A DNA stretch of 32,485 nt from DASUDX01 sp036275365 (GTDB taxonomy: Bacteria > Pseudomonadota > Gammaproteobacteria > Nevskiales > Nevskiaceae), in assembly GCA_036275365.1 (NCBI GenBank), contig DASUDX010000004.1, positions 1 through 32,485 of the forward strand, given 5' to 3'. The notes below the pieces were generated by a model that did not search any database, was not told the origin of the DNA, and saw only the letters and a program-made list of their open reading frames with translations. Positions 23,240-30,976 of this stretch are shown here, piece by piece. The translations under genes and the position numbers were made by a program. Every line of letters begins with the position of its first letter. The stretch's first letter is position 1.

Positions 23240-24186
23240 GGGCTGCCCGTGCCGCTGCGCGAGGCCAGCCAGTCGAGCAGGTCGCGGGTCACCTGCTCGC
23301 GGCAGGTCTCGTTGAGCAGCTCGTGGCGGGCGCCCGGGTAGAACCGCGCCGAGACATCCCCCAGCCCGGCCTGGTGGTAGGCGCGCTGGAGGATGCGCGG
23401 TCCGCGCGAGCCCTGGCAGACCGGATCGGCCTCGCCGGCGATCAGCAGCACCGGCAGCCGGGCCGGGAGGCGGCGCAGCCGCTCGCGATCGAGCAGCTGG
23501 CCGCAGGCCTCCAGCAGGCTGATCCACAGGCTCACCGAGCAGCGGAAGCCGCAGCAGGGATCGGCGAGGTAGCGATCGACCTCGGCGGGGTCGCGCGAGA
23601 GCCAGTCGAACGGGGTGCGGCTGGGCTGGCCGCGCACCTTCACCTTGCGGTTGAACTCGCCAAAGGTGAGCTGCTCGGCCAGCCGGCTGCGGTGGCGGGC
23701 CCCCAGCCAGAGCTGCTCGGCGCGCAGCAGGGTCAGCGCCACCCGCCGCAGCGGGCCGAGATCGCCGGTGGTCGCCGAGAGAATGGCGCCGGCCAGATGG
23801 CCGCCGGCCTGCACCAGGTAATGCTGGAGCAGGAAGGACCCCATGCTGTGGCCGAACAGGAACAGCGGCCGGCCCGGATGGCGCTCGCGCACCGCCTGGT
23901 CGGCGGCCTGGATGCACTGCAGGGCCAGGTTCCAGCCGTCCTCGCTGGCGAAATGGCCGCGCTCATCGGGGGCCCGCGCGGTGCGGCCGTGCCCGGGCAG
24001 GTCCAGCGCGTAGACGGCATGGCCGGCCGCCACCGCCTCGGCGGCGAAGCGGGCATAGCGCCCGCCGTGTTCCGACATGCCGTGGATGATCAGCAGCAGC
24101 GCGCGCGGTGCCGCCGCCGGCAGCCAGGCGCGCAGACCCAGCTCCGGGCCGGATTCAACCTTGATGAAGAAGGCGCGCGTGTCCAT
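23236..24186 (-). CDS. Lysophospholipase/monoacylglycerol-lipase-like hydrolase
   Basis: Alpha/beta hydrolase, 316 aa, of the group with HGxxEH at the oxyanion strand (IIHGMSEHGGRYARFA, residues 33 on). LDLPGHGRT is at 61-69, the nucleophile GHSMG at 112-116 (Ser114), the Asp in AGEADPVC, and the His in YPGARHELLNE. Known relatives deacylate lysophospholipids or monoacylglycerols. The start is taken at 24186 because AGGA lies 8 bases upstream; an ATG three codons earlier (24195) overlaps that site and is less likely. It is the first of three minus-strand genes and is coupled to the DUF547 gene by GTGA. Confidence 0.9.
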   Translation of the reverse strand: MDTRAFFIKVESGPELGLRAWLPAAAPRALLLIIHGMSEHGGRYARFAAEAVAAGHAVYALDLPGHGRTARAPDERGHFASEDGWNLALQCIQAADQAVRERHPGRPLFLFGHSMGSFLLQHYLVQAGGHLAGAILSATTGDLGPLRRVALTLLRAEQLWLGARHRSRLAEQLTFGEFNRKVKVRGQPSRTPFDWLSRDPAEVDRYLADPCCGFRCSVSLWISLLEACGQLLDRERLRRLPARLPVLLIAGEADPVCQGSRGPRILQRAYHQAGLGDVSARFYPGARHELLNETCREQVTRDLLDWLASRSGTGSP

Positions 24187-24256
24187 CGGAGCCATCCTGG
24201 CAGGAAGCCCGATTGTGCCGTCGCCCCGGCCGGATCGCCATGCGGCCGCCCCGGCC

Positions 24257-24273
24257 TAGAATCCGCCACTCCC
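24257..24273 (+). promoter_or_regulatory. Candidate promoter of the SDR gene (CTCCC type)
   Basis: TAGAAT (24257-24262), CCGCCA, then CTCCC (24269-24273), with the ATG 26 nt past the -10 box. No -35 hexamer is seen. Same layout as upstream of the Anbu, sigma and mscL genes but with 6 rather than 5 bases between. Confidence 0.4.
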
Positions 24274-24288
24274 CTGCCGAGCTCCCTC

Positions 24289-25095
24289 ATGCCCCGCACC
24301 GTCCTGATCACCGGCAGTTCCACCGGCATCGGCCGCGCCACCGCCGAGCGCTTCCACCGCGAGGGCTGGAATGTGGTGGCCACCCTGCGCACGCCGCGCG
24401 GCGAGCACCGCGACGAGCGCTGGCTGGAGCTGCGGCTGGATGTCACCGATGGCGCCAGCATCGCGGCGGCCTTCCACGCCGCCCAGGCGCGCTACGGCAC
24501 CCTCGATGCGGTGGTCAACAACGCCGGCTACGGGCTGGTGGGCACCTTCGAGTCGATGGACGAGGCGGCCATCCGCCGCCAGTTCGAGACCAATGTGTTC
24601 GGCCTGATGGCGGTGTGCCGGCAGGCGCTGGGCGGCTTCCGCCCGGCGGGCCGGGGGGTGCTGGTCAATGTCGCCTCGATGGGCGGTCGTCTGACCTTTC
24701 CCTTCTACAGCGTCTACCACGCCAGCAAGTGGGCGGTGGAAGGCTTCTCCGAGTCGCTGGCCTTCGAGGCGGCGGCGATCGGCGTGCAGGTGAAGATCAT
24801 CGAGCCCGGGGCGATCAGGACCGACTTCTACGAGCGCTCGATGGACTTCCAGCACGACCGCCGCCTGGGCGCCTACAACGAGCGGGTGGACCGCGGCATG
24901 CGGCGGATGAACAAGGCCGGCGCCCAGGGGGCCGCGCCCGAGGCGGTGGCCGAGGCGATCTGGCAGGCGGTCACCGATGGCAGCCAGCGGCTGCGCTATG
25001 TGGTGGGCCGCGATGCCCGCCAGCTGCTGGCGCTGCGCCGGCTGCTGGGCATCGACACCCTGCGCGGGCTGATCCGCAAGCAGCTGCTCGGCTGA
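24289..25095 (+). CDS. Short-chain dehydrogenase/reductase
   Basis: Classical SDR, 268 aa. The cofactor motif TGSSTGIG is at residues 8-15, NNAG at 77-80, the catalytic Ser in NVASMGG (130), and Tyr143-x3-Lys147 in YHASK. EPGAIRTDFYERS follows as the substrate-side loop. The Arg/Lys-rich region after TLRTPRG suggests NADP preference, a weak inference. Substrate unknown. It stands alone, divergent from the hydrolase gene and convergent with pntB. Confidence 0.9.
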   Translation: MPRTVLITGSSTGIGRATAERFHREGWNVVATLRTPRGEHRDERWLELRLDVTDGASIAAAFHAAQARYGTLDAVVNNAGYGLVGTFESMDEAAIRRQFETNVFGLMAVCRQALGGFRPAGRGVLVNVASMGGRLTFPFYSVYHASKWAVEGFSESLAFEAAAIGVQVKIIEPGAIRTDFYERSMDFQHDRRLGAYNERVDRGMRRMNKAGAQGAAPEAVAEAIWQAVTDGSQRLRYVVGRDARQLLALRRLLGIDTLRGLIRKQLLG

Positions 25096-25110
25096 ACCGC
25101 CCGCCGCGGG

Positions 25111-25128
25111 CCGCTGCCCGGGCAGCGG
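25111..25128. terminator. Perfect 18-bp palindrome after the SDR gene
   Basis: CCGCTGCCCGGGCAGCGG begins 15 bp past the SDR stop. As RNA it would fold with a very tight loop (about 7 bp around CCGG). There is no T-tract on the plus strand, so it is at best a weak terminator or a 3'-end stabiliser. Confidence 0.3.
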
Positions 25129-25142
25129 TACCCCCGGCCAGC

Positions 25143-25167
25143 AAAAAGGCCGCCTCGCGGCGGCCTT
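25143..25167 (-). terminator. Intrinsic terminator of the pnt operon
   Basis: Minus strand: AAGGCCGCC-GCGA-GGCGGCCTT, a 9-bp stem with a 4-nt loop running into TTTTT (25147-25143), 20 bp downstream of the pntB stop. A standard Rho-independent terminator for the pntAa-pntAb-pntB transcript. Confidence 0.85.
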
Positions 25168-25186
25168 GGGGGCAGCAGGGGCGGAC

Positions 25187-26605
25187 TCAGTGGCCGCCGT
25201 CGAGGCTCTTGACCGCCTGGATCATGGCGACCATCACCTTCTGTGCGTCGCCGTAGACCATGTTGGTGTTGTCGGCGAAGAACAGCTCGTTCTCCACCCC
25301 CGAGTAGCCCTTGCCCTGGCCGCGCTTGACCACATAGACCTGCTTGGCCTGGTCGACATTGAGGATCGGCATGCCGTAGATCGGCGAGGACTTGTTGGTG
25401 CGCGCCGCCGGGTTCACGGTGTCGTTGGCGCCGATGACGATGGCGACATCGGCCTCCTTGAACTCGTTGTTGATGTCTTCCATGTCGTAGATGATGTCGT
25501 AGGGCACGCCGGCCTCGGCCAGCAGCACATTCATGTGCCCGGGCATGCGGCCCGCCACCGGATGGATGGCGAACTTCACCTCCACGCCCGCGTCCGAAAT
25601 CAGCTTCACGAACTCGAACAGCTTGTGCTGGGCCTGGGCCACCGCGAGGCCGTAGCCGGGGGCGATGATCACCTTGCTGGCGTAGCGCATGTTGATGCCG
25701 GCATCGCCGGCATCGATCGGCTTCATGCTGCCCTTGATCTCGCCCTGCTGCTCGTCGCCGCTGGCGCCGAAGTTGGAGAACAGCACATTGGAGACCGAGC
25801 GGTTCATGGCCTTGGCCATCAGCAGGGTCAGCAGGGTGCCGGCCGAGCCGACCACCATGCCGGCCACCATCAGCGCCGGGTTGCCGATCACATAGCCCTC
25901 GAAGCCGACCGCGAGGCCGGTGAAGGCGTTGAACAGCGAGATCACCACCGGCATGTCGGCGCCGCCGATCGGCATCGCCATCATCACGCCATAGACCAGC
26001 GAGAGCACGAAGAAGGCGGTGAGCAGTCCGGGGCCGACCGCGCCGTCCTGCCACACCGTCCAGGCGCCGATGGCGAGAATGGTGGCGAGGATCAGGCCGT
26101 TGACCGCCTGCAGACCGGGGAAGCGCCAGACGCCGTTGACCCGGCCGTCGAGCTTGGCCCAGGCCACCAGCGAGCCGGACAGCGAGACCGCGCCGATGAT
26201 GCCGCCGAGCACCGCCATGCCGAGAATGATCTCGCCATGGGCCTTGTGGCCGTACAGCTCGATGGCGGCGATCGCCGCCGCCGCGCCGCCACCCATGCCG
26301 TTGTAGAGCGCCACCATCTGCGGCATGGCGGTCATCGCCACCTTCTTGCCGCTCCACCAGGCCCAGCCCAGACCGATGGCGAGCGCGATCAGGGCCAGCA
26401 CCACATTGGTGCGCAGGAAGGGCTCGGCCTTGGGGTTGACGTCGGCGATGTAGAGGAAGCTCACCAGCACCGCCACCACCATGCCGACGCCGGCGACGAC
26501 GATGCCGGAGCGCGCCGTCACCGGGCTCGACATGCGCTTGAGGCCGTAGATGAACAGCAGGGTGGCGACCAGAAAGGCGGCGTCGATGATCAGTTGGGGG
26601 GTCAT
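25187..26605 (-). CDS. pntB: NAD(P) transhydrogenase subunit beta
   Basis: Proton-translocating transhydrogenase subunit, 472 aa, inner membrane. It has a long series of hydrophobic helices (domain II) up to about residue 265, then the NADP-binding domain III with APGYGLAVAQAQHKL, HPVAGRMPGHMNVLLAEA, GANDTVNPAA and VVKRGQGKGYSGVENELFF. All are near-invariant in the family. The start is the ATG at 26605; an upstream in-frame ATG runs through a repeat-bearing spacer and is not credible. No clear ribosome-binding site is seen. It is third gene of the operon, 97 bp after pntAb. Confidence 0.97.
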   Translation of the reverse strand: MTPQLIIDAAFLVATLLFIYGLKRMSSPVTARSGIVVAGVGMVVAVLVSFLYIADVNPKAEPFLRTNVVLALIALAIGLGWAWWSGKKVAMTAMPQMVALYNGMGGGAAAAIAAIELYGHKAHGEIILGMAVLGGIIGAVSLSGSLVAWAKLDGRVNGVWRFPGLQAVNGLILATILAIGAWTVWQDGAVGPGLLTAFFVLSLVYGVMMAMPIGGADMPVVISLFNAFTGLAVGFEGYVIGNPALMVAGMVVGSAGTLLTLLMAKAMNRSVSNVLFSNFGASGDEQQGEIKGSMKPIDAGDAGINMRYASKVIIAPGYGLAVAQAQHKLFEFVKLISDAGVEVKFAIHPVAGRMPGHMNVLLAEAGVPYDIIYDMEDINNEFKEADVAIVIGANDTVNPAARTNKSSPIYGMPILNVDQAKQVYVVKRGQGKGYSGVENELFFADNTNMVYGDAQKVMVAMIQAVKSLDGGH

Positions 26606-26619
26606 GGAGGATCCGTGCG

Positions 26620-26647
26620 GCGTAAGGCGTGAGGAGTGAGGCGTTGC
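26620..26647. repeat. Heptanucleotide repeat tract in the pntAb-pntB spacer
   Basis: Four tandem 7-mers: GCGTAAG, GCGTGAG, GAGTGAG, GCGTTGC. They begin 15 bp upstream of the pntB ATG and occupy the place where a ribosome-binding site would be expected slightly further down. No function can be assigned from sequence. Confidence 0.6.
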
Positions 26648-26702
26648 GGGGGAGGTGGCGGCTCTGTCGCGCCTCACCCGGTCCGGAGCAGGGCCCCGGC
26701 GC

Positions 26703-27011
26703 TCACGGCTTCTTCTTGTCGGAGGGCTTGAACATCTCGAGCATGCGCTCGGTCACCACATAGCCGCCGGCGGCGTTGCCGGCGCCGAGCAGCACGCCGA
26801 AGAAGCCGATCGCCTGCTCCAGGGTGGAGCTGGCGTTCACCAGCGCCCACAGCGCGCCGACCACCACGATGCCGTGGATGAAGTTGGAGCCGGACATCAG
26901 CGGCGTGTGCAGGATCGCCGGCACCCGGCCGATGATCTCGTAGCCGGTGAAGGCGGCGAGCATGAAGATGTAGAGCGCGACGAAGCCGGTGATGACCGTG
27001 GTGGGTTCCAT
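26703..27011 (-). CDS. pntAb: NAD(P) transhydrogenase subunit alpha, part 2
   Basis: 102 aa: the membrane segment of a split alpha subunit. Three hydrophobic helices are visible (VITGFVALYIFMLAAFTGYEII, FIHGIVVVGALWALVNA, AIGFFGVLLGAGNAAGGYVV). The C-terminus TERMLEMFKPSDKKKP is typical. The start is the ATG at 27011; upstream in-frame residues are spacer. In E. coli this segment is fused to the NAD-binding part; here it is separate, as in many alphaproteobacteria and some gammaproteobacteria. Confidence 0.95.
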   Translation of the reverse strand: MEPTTVITGFVALYIFMLAAFTGYEIIGRVPAILHTPLMSGSNFIHGIVVVGALWALVNASSTLEQAIGFFGVLLGAGNAAGGYVVTERMLEMFKPSDKKKP

Positions 27012-27063
27012 GAGTGCTCCGGGAATCGGAAAGGGAGGATCGGGACGCGTGGAAGCCGGCGGC

Positions 27064-28200
27064 TCAGCGCGTCCCGCTGTCGCCAACGGCGGCACGCGCC
27101 GCTTCGTTCTTGATCTCGCCGGCGTGGGTGAGGCAGCTCTTGGCCAGCACCTCGTCACTCCAGTCGAGGCTGATGCTGCCGTTCTTCAGGAACAGCTCGA
27201 TCAGGTTGAACTGGTTCTTGGCGTAGAGCTCGCTGGCGTGCTCGCCGAGCAGCGAGGGCACATTGAGCGGCCCGACCACGGTGACCTGGCCGATCTGCAC
27301 CGACTCGCCGGGCCGGGTCAGCTCGCAGTTGCCCCCGCCCTCGGCGGCGAGGTCGATGATCACCGCGCCGGCCTTCATGCCCTCGACCTGGGCCTTGCTG
27401 ATCAGCTTGGGCGAGGCGCGGCCGGGAATGGCGGCGGTGGTGATGATCAGATCGGCGGCCTGGATGTGCTTGGTCACCACCGCGGCGATCTTGTCCTTCT
27501 CTTCCGGGGTGAGCTCGCGGGCGTAGCCGCCCTGACCACGGGCGTCGACCCCGGTGTCGACGAACTTGGCACCCAGCGACTCGGCCTGCTCCTTGGTCTC
27601 CGGGCGCACGTCATAGCCCTCCACCATCGCCCCGAGGCGGCGGGCGGTGGCGATCGCCTGCAGACCGGCCACGCCCAGACCCATCACCAGACACTTGGCC
27701 GGGCGGATCGAGCCGACCGCGGTGGTCATCATCGGCAGGATGCGCGCCAGGTGGGTGGCGCCGAGCAGGGCGGCGTAGTAGCCGGCCAGCGCCGCCTGGC
27801 TGGAGAGCGCGTCCATCGCCTGGGCGCGGGTGATGCGCGGCACCAGCTCCATGGCCAGGCAGGTGATCTTGCGGTCGCGCAGCGCCTTGACCAGCTCGAC
27901 TTCCTTGTGGGCATAGATGAAGGAGAGCAGGATCGCCCCCTCCTTCATCGCCTGCACCGTCTCCACGCTCGGCGGCTGCACGCAGCAGACGATGTCGGCA
28001 TCGCTGACCAGGCCCTGGGGATTGGCGGCGGCGCGCACATTCTTGAAGGCACTGTCCGGCAGCTTGACGGCATCGCCGGCACCGGACTGCAGGTGCAGCT
28101 CGGCGCCCAGCTTGGCCAGCTTGTCGGCCACCTGGGGTACCAGCGCCACGCGCTTTTCGTGGGGGCGCGTTTCCTTGAGCACGGCGATCTTGACCGGCAT
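27064..28200 (-). CDS. pntAa: NAD(P) transhydrogenase subunit alpha, part 1
   Basis: 378 aa, soluble NAD(H)-binding domain I facing the cytoplasm, related to alanine dehydrogenase. Signatures are KETRPHEKRVALVP near the N-terminus, MELVPRITRAQAMDALSSQA, the Rossmann loop CLVMGLGVAGLQAIATARRLGA, EGYDVRP, and DLAAEGGGNCELT. The start is the ATG at 28200 (MPVKIAVLKE). First gene of the operon; 52 bp separate it from pntAb. The leader of about 137 bp holds the candidate -10 box. Confidence 0.97.
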   Translation of the reverse strand: MPVKIAVLKETRPHEKRVALVPQVADKLAKLGAELHLQSGAGDAVKLPDSAFKNVRAAANPQGLVSDADIVCCVQPPSVETVQAMKEGAILLSFIYAHKEVELVKALRDRKITCLAMELVPRITRAQAMDALSSQAALAGYYAALLGATHLARILPMMTTAVGSIRPAKCLVMGLGVAGLQAIATARRLGAMVEGYDVRPETKEQAESLGAKFVDTGVDARGQGGYARELTPEEKDKIAAVVTKHIQAADLIITTAAIPGRASPKLISKAQVEGMKAGAVIIDLAAEGGGNCELTRPGESVQIGQVTVVGPLNVPSLLGEHASELYAKNQFNLIELFLKNGSISLDWSDEVLAKSCLTHAGEIKNEAARAAVGDSGTR

Positions 28201-28269
28201 CGTCCCTGTCCCTGTTGAGTAAGGTGAGTGAAGGCGCCGCGAACCGGGGCGGGCTCGAGACGGCGCCGG

Positions 28270-28275
28270 AGTCTA
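28270..28275 (-). promoter_or_regulatory. Candidate -10 box of the pnt operon
   Basis: TAGACT on the minus strand, 69 nt before the pntAa start, followed by CCGGCGCC. There is no convincing -35 and no CTCCC. The remaining leader is otherwise featureless apart from a CTCACC-rich stretch near the start codon. Confidence 0.3.
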
Positions 28276-28337
28276 GCGAAAGGCTGCGCCCAGCACACGC
28301 CCGGCGGTTTTGCCAGAGCAATCCCCCGGGGGCGCGG

Positions 28338-29645
28338 TCAGGCCGAAGGCGGCGCCAGCTTCAGCACCCGCGCCAGCCCCTGCAATGACCGGTCCGCCGC
28401 CGCACCAGGGCGCGCGAGCAGGCCCTGCAGCACCCGTGCGGCCTGCGCCTCGTCCGGCACCACATCCAGCCACCAGCGCAGGGCCAGACGCTCCAGCGCC
28501 TCGGCCAGCGCGGCCGGTCGCGCCGGGTCGGCCTCGACCAGCCAGTGGAACTCCCGCGCCTGCCGCGTCAGCCAGGCCTGCTCGGCCAGCGGCAGCCGCT
28601 GATCCGCCTGCTCCAGCTCGAAGTCCGGCGAGATGTCCAGCGCCGAGCCCAGTACTTCCAGCGCCTGGCCGGCCCGCTTCTCCTCGAGCAGCCGGCTCAC
28701 CAGCCGCGCGCTCTGGGTCAGCACCAGCGGCCAGCTCTGCCGCTCGCGCAGCGCCTCCAGCAGCTCCAGATGCCAGGCCCGGCGGTCCTCATCGCGCTCG
28801 GGCTCGGCCTCGATGCGCGCCCAGGCGGCCTGCCAGTCGCGGCGGCCGAGCAGGGGATCGATCGCGGCCATCAGCCCGGCCAGCCGCGTCTCGCGCTCGG
28901 CCGCCCGGGTCCGCTCGGCGCTGGGCGGGGCCACCCGCACCTTGAGCTGCAGGGCCTCATGGCGGTGGTAGGCGAGATAGCCCAGCAGATGGCAGGCGAA
29001 GAACAGGGTGTAGAACAGCAGCGCCAGCGCCAGGCCGGTGCTGAGCAGGCTGGCGGTGCGCAGGGCCAGCAGGGCGGCGATGGCGATCAGGGCGCAGACC
29101 AGCAGATAGGCCAGCCCGCCGTGGACGATCACCTGCAGCAGGCGCAGGGGATTGAGGGCGTCCTCCAGCGAGCGCTGGGTGGCCAGCACCAGGAAGTGCG
29201 CTGGCAGCAGGAACAGACCCAGCAGCAGCGCCGGGGTGGCCGCGGCCGGGGCGAGCCGCTCCAGGGCCAGCACCAGCGAGCACAGCAGGCCGGGCCCGAC
29301 CAGGGCATAGACGGTGAGCCGGTCGGCGATCTGGGCCATCTCCCCGCTCATCGGCGGTGGCGTGGCGTGGCCCAGGGCGGTCTGCTCCAGCACCGAGAGC
29401 GCGTAGCGCAGCACCCAGGTGCCGATGATGGCCACCATCGGCAGCGCGGTGGCCGGCACCCCCAGCACCCCGGGGGCGCTGGAGAGCAGGGCCACGCCCA
29501 GCAGCAGGGCGCAGGTGGCAATCATCGGCGCGCAGAAGCCGGACAGCGGGTAGGCGAGCAGCCGCGGCAGATACCGCCACAGCTGCGGCGTGGCCGCCAT
29601 CCGCTGGTCGGCCACCGGGTCGCGGACCTGGAAGCCCGCGCCCAT
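28338..29645 (-). CDS. Six-helix membrane protein with helical cytosolic domain
   Basis: 435 aa, family not recognised. Hydrophobic segments at about 38-56, 62-84, 112-128, 134-156, 168-194 and 199-225 suggest six transmembrane helices. Residues about 235-435 are soluble, helix-rich and Arg/Glu/Leu-rich (RAAERETRLAGLMAAIDPLLG, LLEEKRAGQALEVLGSALD), reminiscent of TPR-like repeats. The ATG at 29645 lies 4 bp after the mscL stop, so the pair is likely one transcript; an ATG at residue 16 is also possible. No link to mechanosensing is visible beyond the shared operon. Confidence 0.75.
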   Translation of the reverse strand: MGAGFQVRDPVADQRMAATPQLWRYLPRLLAYPLSGFCAPMIATCALLLGVALLSSAPGVLGVPATALPMVAIIGTWVLRYALSVLEQTALGHATPPPMSGEMAQIADRLTVYALVGPGLLCSLVLALERLAPAAATPALLLGLFLLPAHFLVLATQRSLEDALNPLRLLQVIVHGGLAYLLVCALIAIAALLALRTASLLSTGLALALLFYTLFFACHLLGYLAYHRHEALQLKVRVAPPSAERTRAAERETRLAGLMAAIDPLLGRRDWQAAWARIEAEPERDEDRRAWHLELLEALRERQSWPLVLTQSARLVSRLLEEKRAGQALEVLGSALDISPDFELEQADQRLPLAEQAWLTRQAREFHWLVEADPARPAALAEALERLALRWWLDVVPDEAQAARVLQGLLARPGAAADRSLQGLARVLKLAPPSA

Positions 29646-29649
29646 CGCC

Positions 29650-30048
29650 TTACTTCCTGAGCAGGTCGCGGATCTCGGTGAGCAGCTTCTCCTCGGCGCT
29701 CGGCGCTGGCGGTGCGGCCGGCGCGGTCTCTTCCTGCTTCTTCAGGCGATTGAGCAGCTGGATGAACAGGAAGATCGCCCAGGCCACGATCACGAAATCG
29801 AAGATGGTCTGGATGAACTTGCCGTAGCTGAGCAGCACCGCCGGCTGATCGCCGCTGGCGGCCTTCAGGGTCAGCGCCATCTGGGAGAAATCGATGCCGC
29901 CGACGACCAGGCCCAGCAGCGGCATGAAGATATCGCCGACCAGCGAGGACACGATCTTGCCGAAGGCCGCGCCGATGATCACGCCGACGGCGAGATCCAC
30001 CACATTGCCGCGCATCGCGAAGGTCTTGAATTCCTGCAGCACGCTCAT
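29650..30048 (-). CDS. mscL: Large-conductance mechanosensitive channel
   Basis: 132 aa, pentameric inner-membrane channel that opens under hypo-osmotic membrane tension. It has the conserved N-terminal EFKTFAMRGNVVDLAVGVIIGAAFGKIVSSLV (S1 and TM1 pore helix) with the IFMPLLG turn, the periplasmic loop, TM2 FIQTIFDFVIVAWAIFLFIQLLNRL, and the charged C-terminal bundle LLTEIRDLLRK. The ribosome-binding site GGAG (30060-30057) is 8 nt upstream of the ATG and can pair with a CTCC near the predicted transcript start. Confidence 0.97.
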   Translation of the reverse strand: MSVLQEFKTFAMRGNVVDLAVGVIIGAAFGKIVSSLVGDIFMPLLGLVVGGIDFSQMALTLKAASGDQPAVLLSYGKFIQTIFDFVIVAWAIFLFIQLLNRLKKQEETAPAAPPAPSAEEKLLTEIRDLLRK

Positions 30049-30065
30049 GAAGGCATCTCCGGTGA

Positions 30066-30081
30066 GGGAGACCGCAGTGTA
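30066..30081 (-). promoter_or_regulatory. Candidate promoter of mscL (CTCCC type)
   Basis: Minus strand: TACACT (30081-30076), GCGGT, then CTCCC (30070-30066), 18 bp before the ATG. No -35 hexamer. TCTCC (30071-30067) and GGAGA (30060-30056) form a perfect 5-bp inverted repeat with a 6-nt loop that would hide the Shine-Dalgarno sequence. Confidence 0.45.
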
Positions 30082-30103
30082 GTGCGCGACCGCGGCAACG
30101 CCA

Positions 30104-30976
30104 TCAGGCCGGCAGACAGGCGGGCAGGCCCTGGCCCAGGCCGGGGTAGCGCAGGCGGTAGCCCAGCTCGGCCTTGAGCCGGCGGTTGGACAGCCGCCGC
30201 GACTCCTCCAGATAGCTCATCAGCTCCGGGCTCAGCCGCACCCGGGCCTCGGCCCGGCTCAGCGCCGGCGGGCGCGGCAGGCCGAGCAGATCGGCACAGC
30301 GGTTGAAGTAGTCGCTCATGCTGCTCGGTTCGTCGTCCACCGCGTGATAGACGCTGCCCGGCGCCGCGGCGCGGCCGGCGCGCTGCAGGATGCCGACCAG
30401 ATCCTCCACCTGGATGCGGTTGCTGTAGCCCGCCTCCTCGGGACGCAGCACCGGATCGCCGCGGCGCAGGCGCGCCACCGGCAGGCGCCCGGGCCCGTAG
30501 ATGCCCGGCACCCGCAGCCGCAGCAGGGCACAGCCGCTGGCCCCGGCGTAGGCCAGGGCCTGCTGCTCGGCATGCCAGCGGCGATGGCCGCGATCGGTGC
30601 CCGGATGCGGCGGTTCGTCCTCCTCGATCCAGCGCCCGGCGCAGTCGCCATAGACCGCGCTGGTGGAGAGCAGCAGCAGCCGCGCCGGCGCCACCCCTGC
30701 GGCGCGCCAGGCGGTGAGGGTGCGCGCCAGGCGCGGGTCCTCGCGGCCCCGCTCGGGCGGCGCGGCCAGCCAGTAGACGGTGGCCGGCGGGGGTGGCAGG
30801 GCCGTCTCATCGAGGTCGAGGGCCTGGGCCGGGATTCCCCCGGCGGCGAGGCGCGCGGCCGACTCGGGCTGCCGCACCCAGCCCATAATGCTCAGACCTT
30901 CCGCCTGCAGCGCCTGCGCCAGCCGGCGGCCGACGTCCCCGCAGCCGACGATCCACGCACGCTCCGCTTCCACCAT
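30104..30976 (-). CDS. NAD-dependent epimerase/dehydratase family protein (YeeZ-like)
   Basis: Extended-SDR-like protein, 290 aa. The N-terminal Rossmann loop is IVGCGDVGRRLAQAL (GxGxxG form). LLLLSTSAVYGDCAGRWIEEDEPPHP supplies Ser and Tyr positions, LRVPGIYGPGR follows, and NRIQVEDL marks the substrate side. No YxxxK is obvious, as in YeeZ-type proteins, whose function is unclear. The ATG at 30976 is well supported by GGAGG seven bases upstream. That ATG overlaps the start of the divergent reductase in a shared CCATGG, so the promoters must lie within each other's genes. Confidence 0.85.
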   Translation of the reverse strand: MVEAERAWIVGCGDVGRRLAQALQAEGLSIMGWVRQPESAARLAAGGIPAQALDLDETALPPPPATVYWLAAPPERGREDPRLARTLTAWRAAGVAPARLLLLSTSAVYGDCAGRWIEEDEPPHPGTDRGHRRWHAEQQALAYAGASGCALLRLRVPGIYGPGRLPVARLRRGDPVLRPEEAGYSNRIQVEDLVGILQRAGRAAAPGSVYHAVDDEPSSMSDYFNRCADLLGLPRPPALSRAEARVRLSPELMSYLEESRRLSNRRLKAELGYRLRYPGLGQGLPACLPA

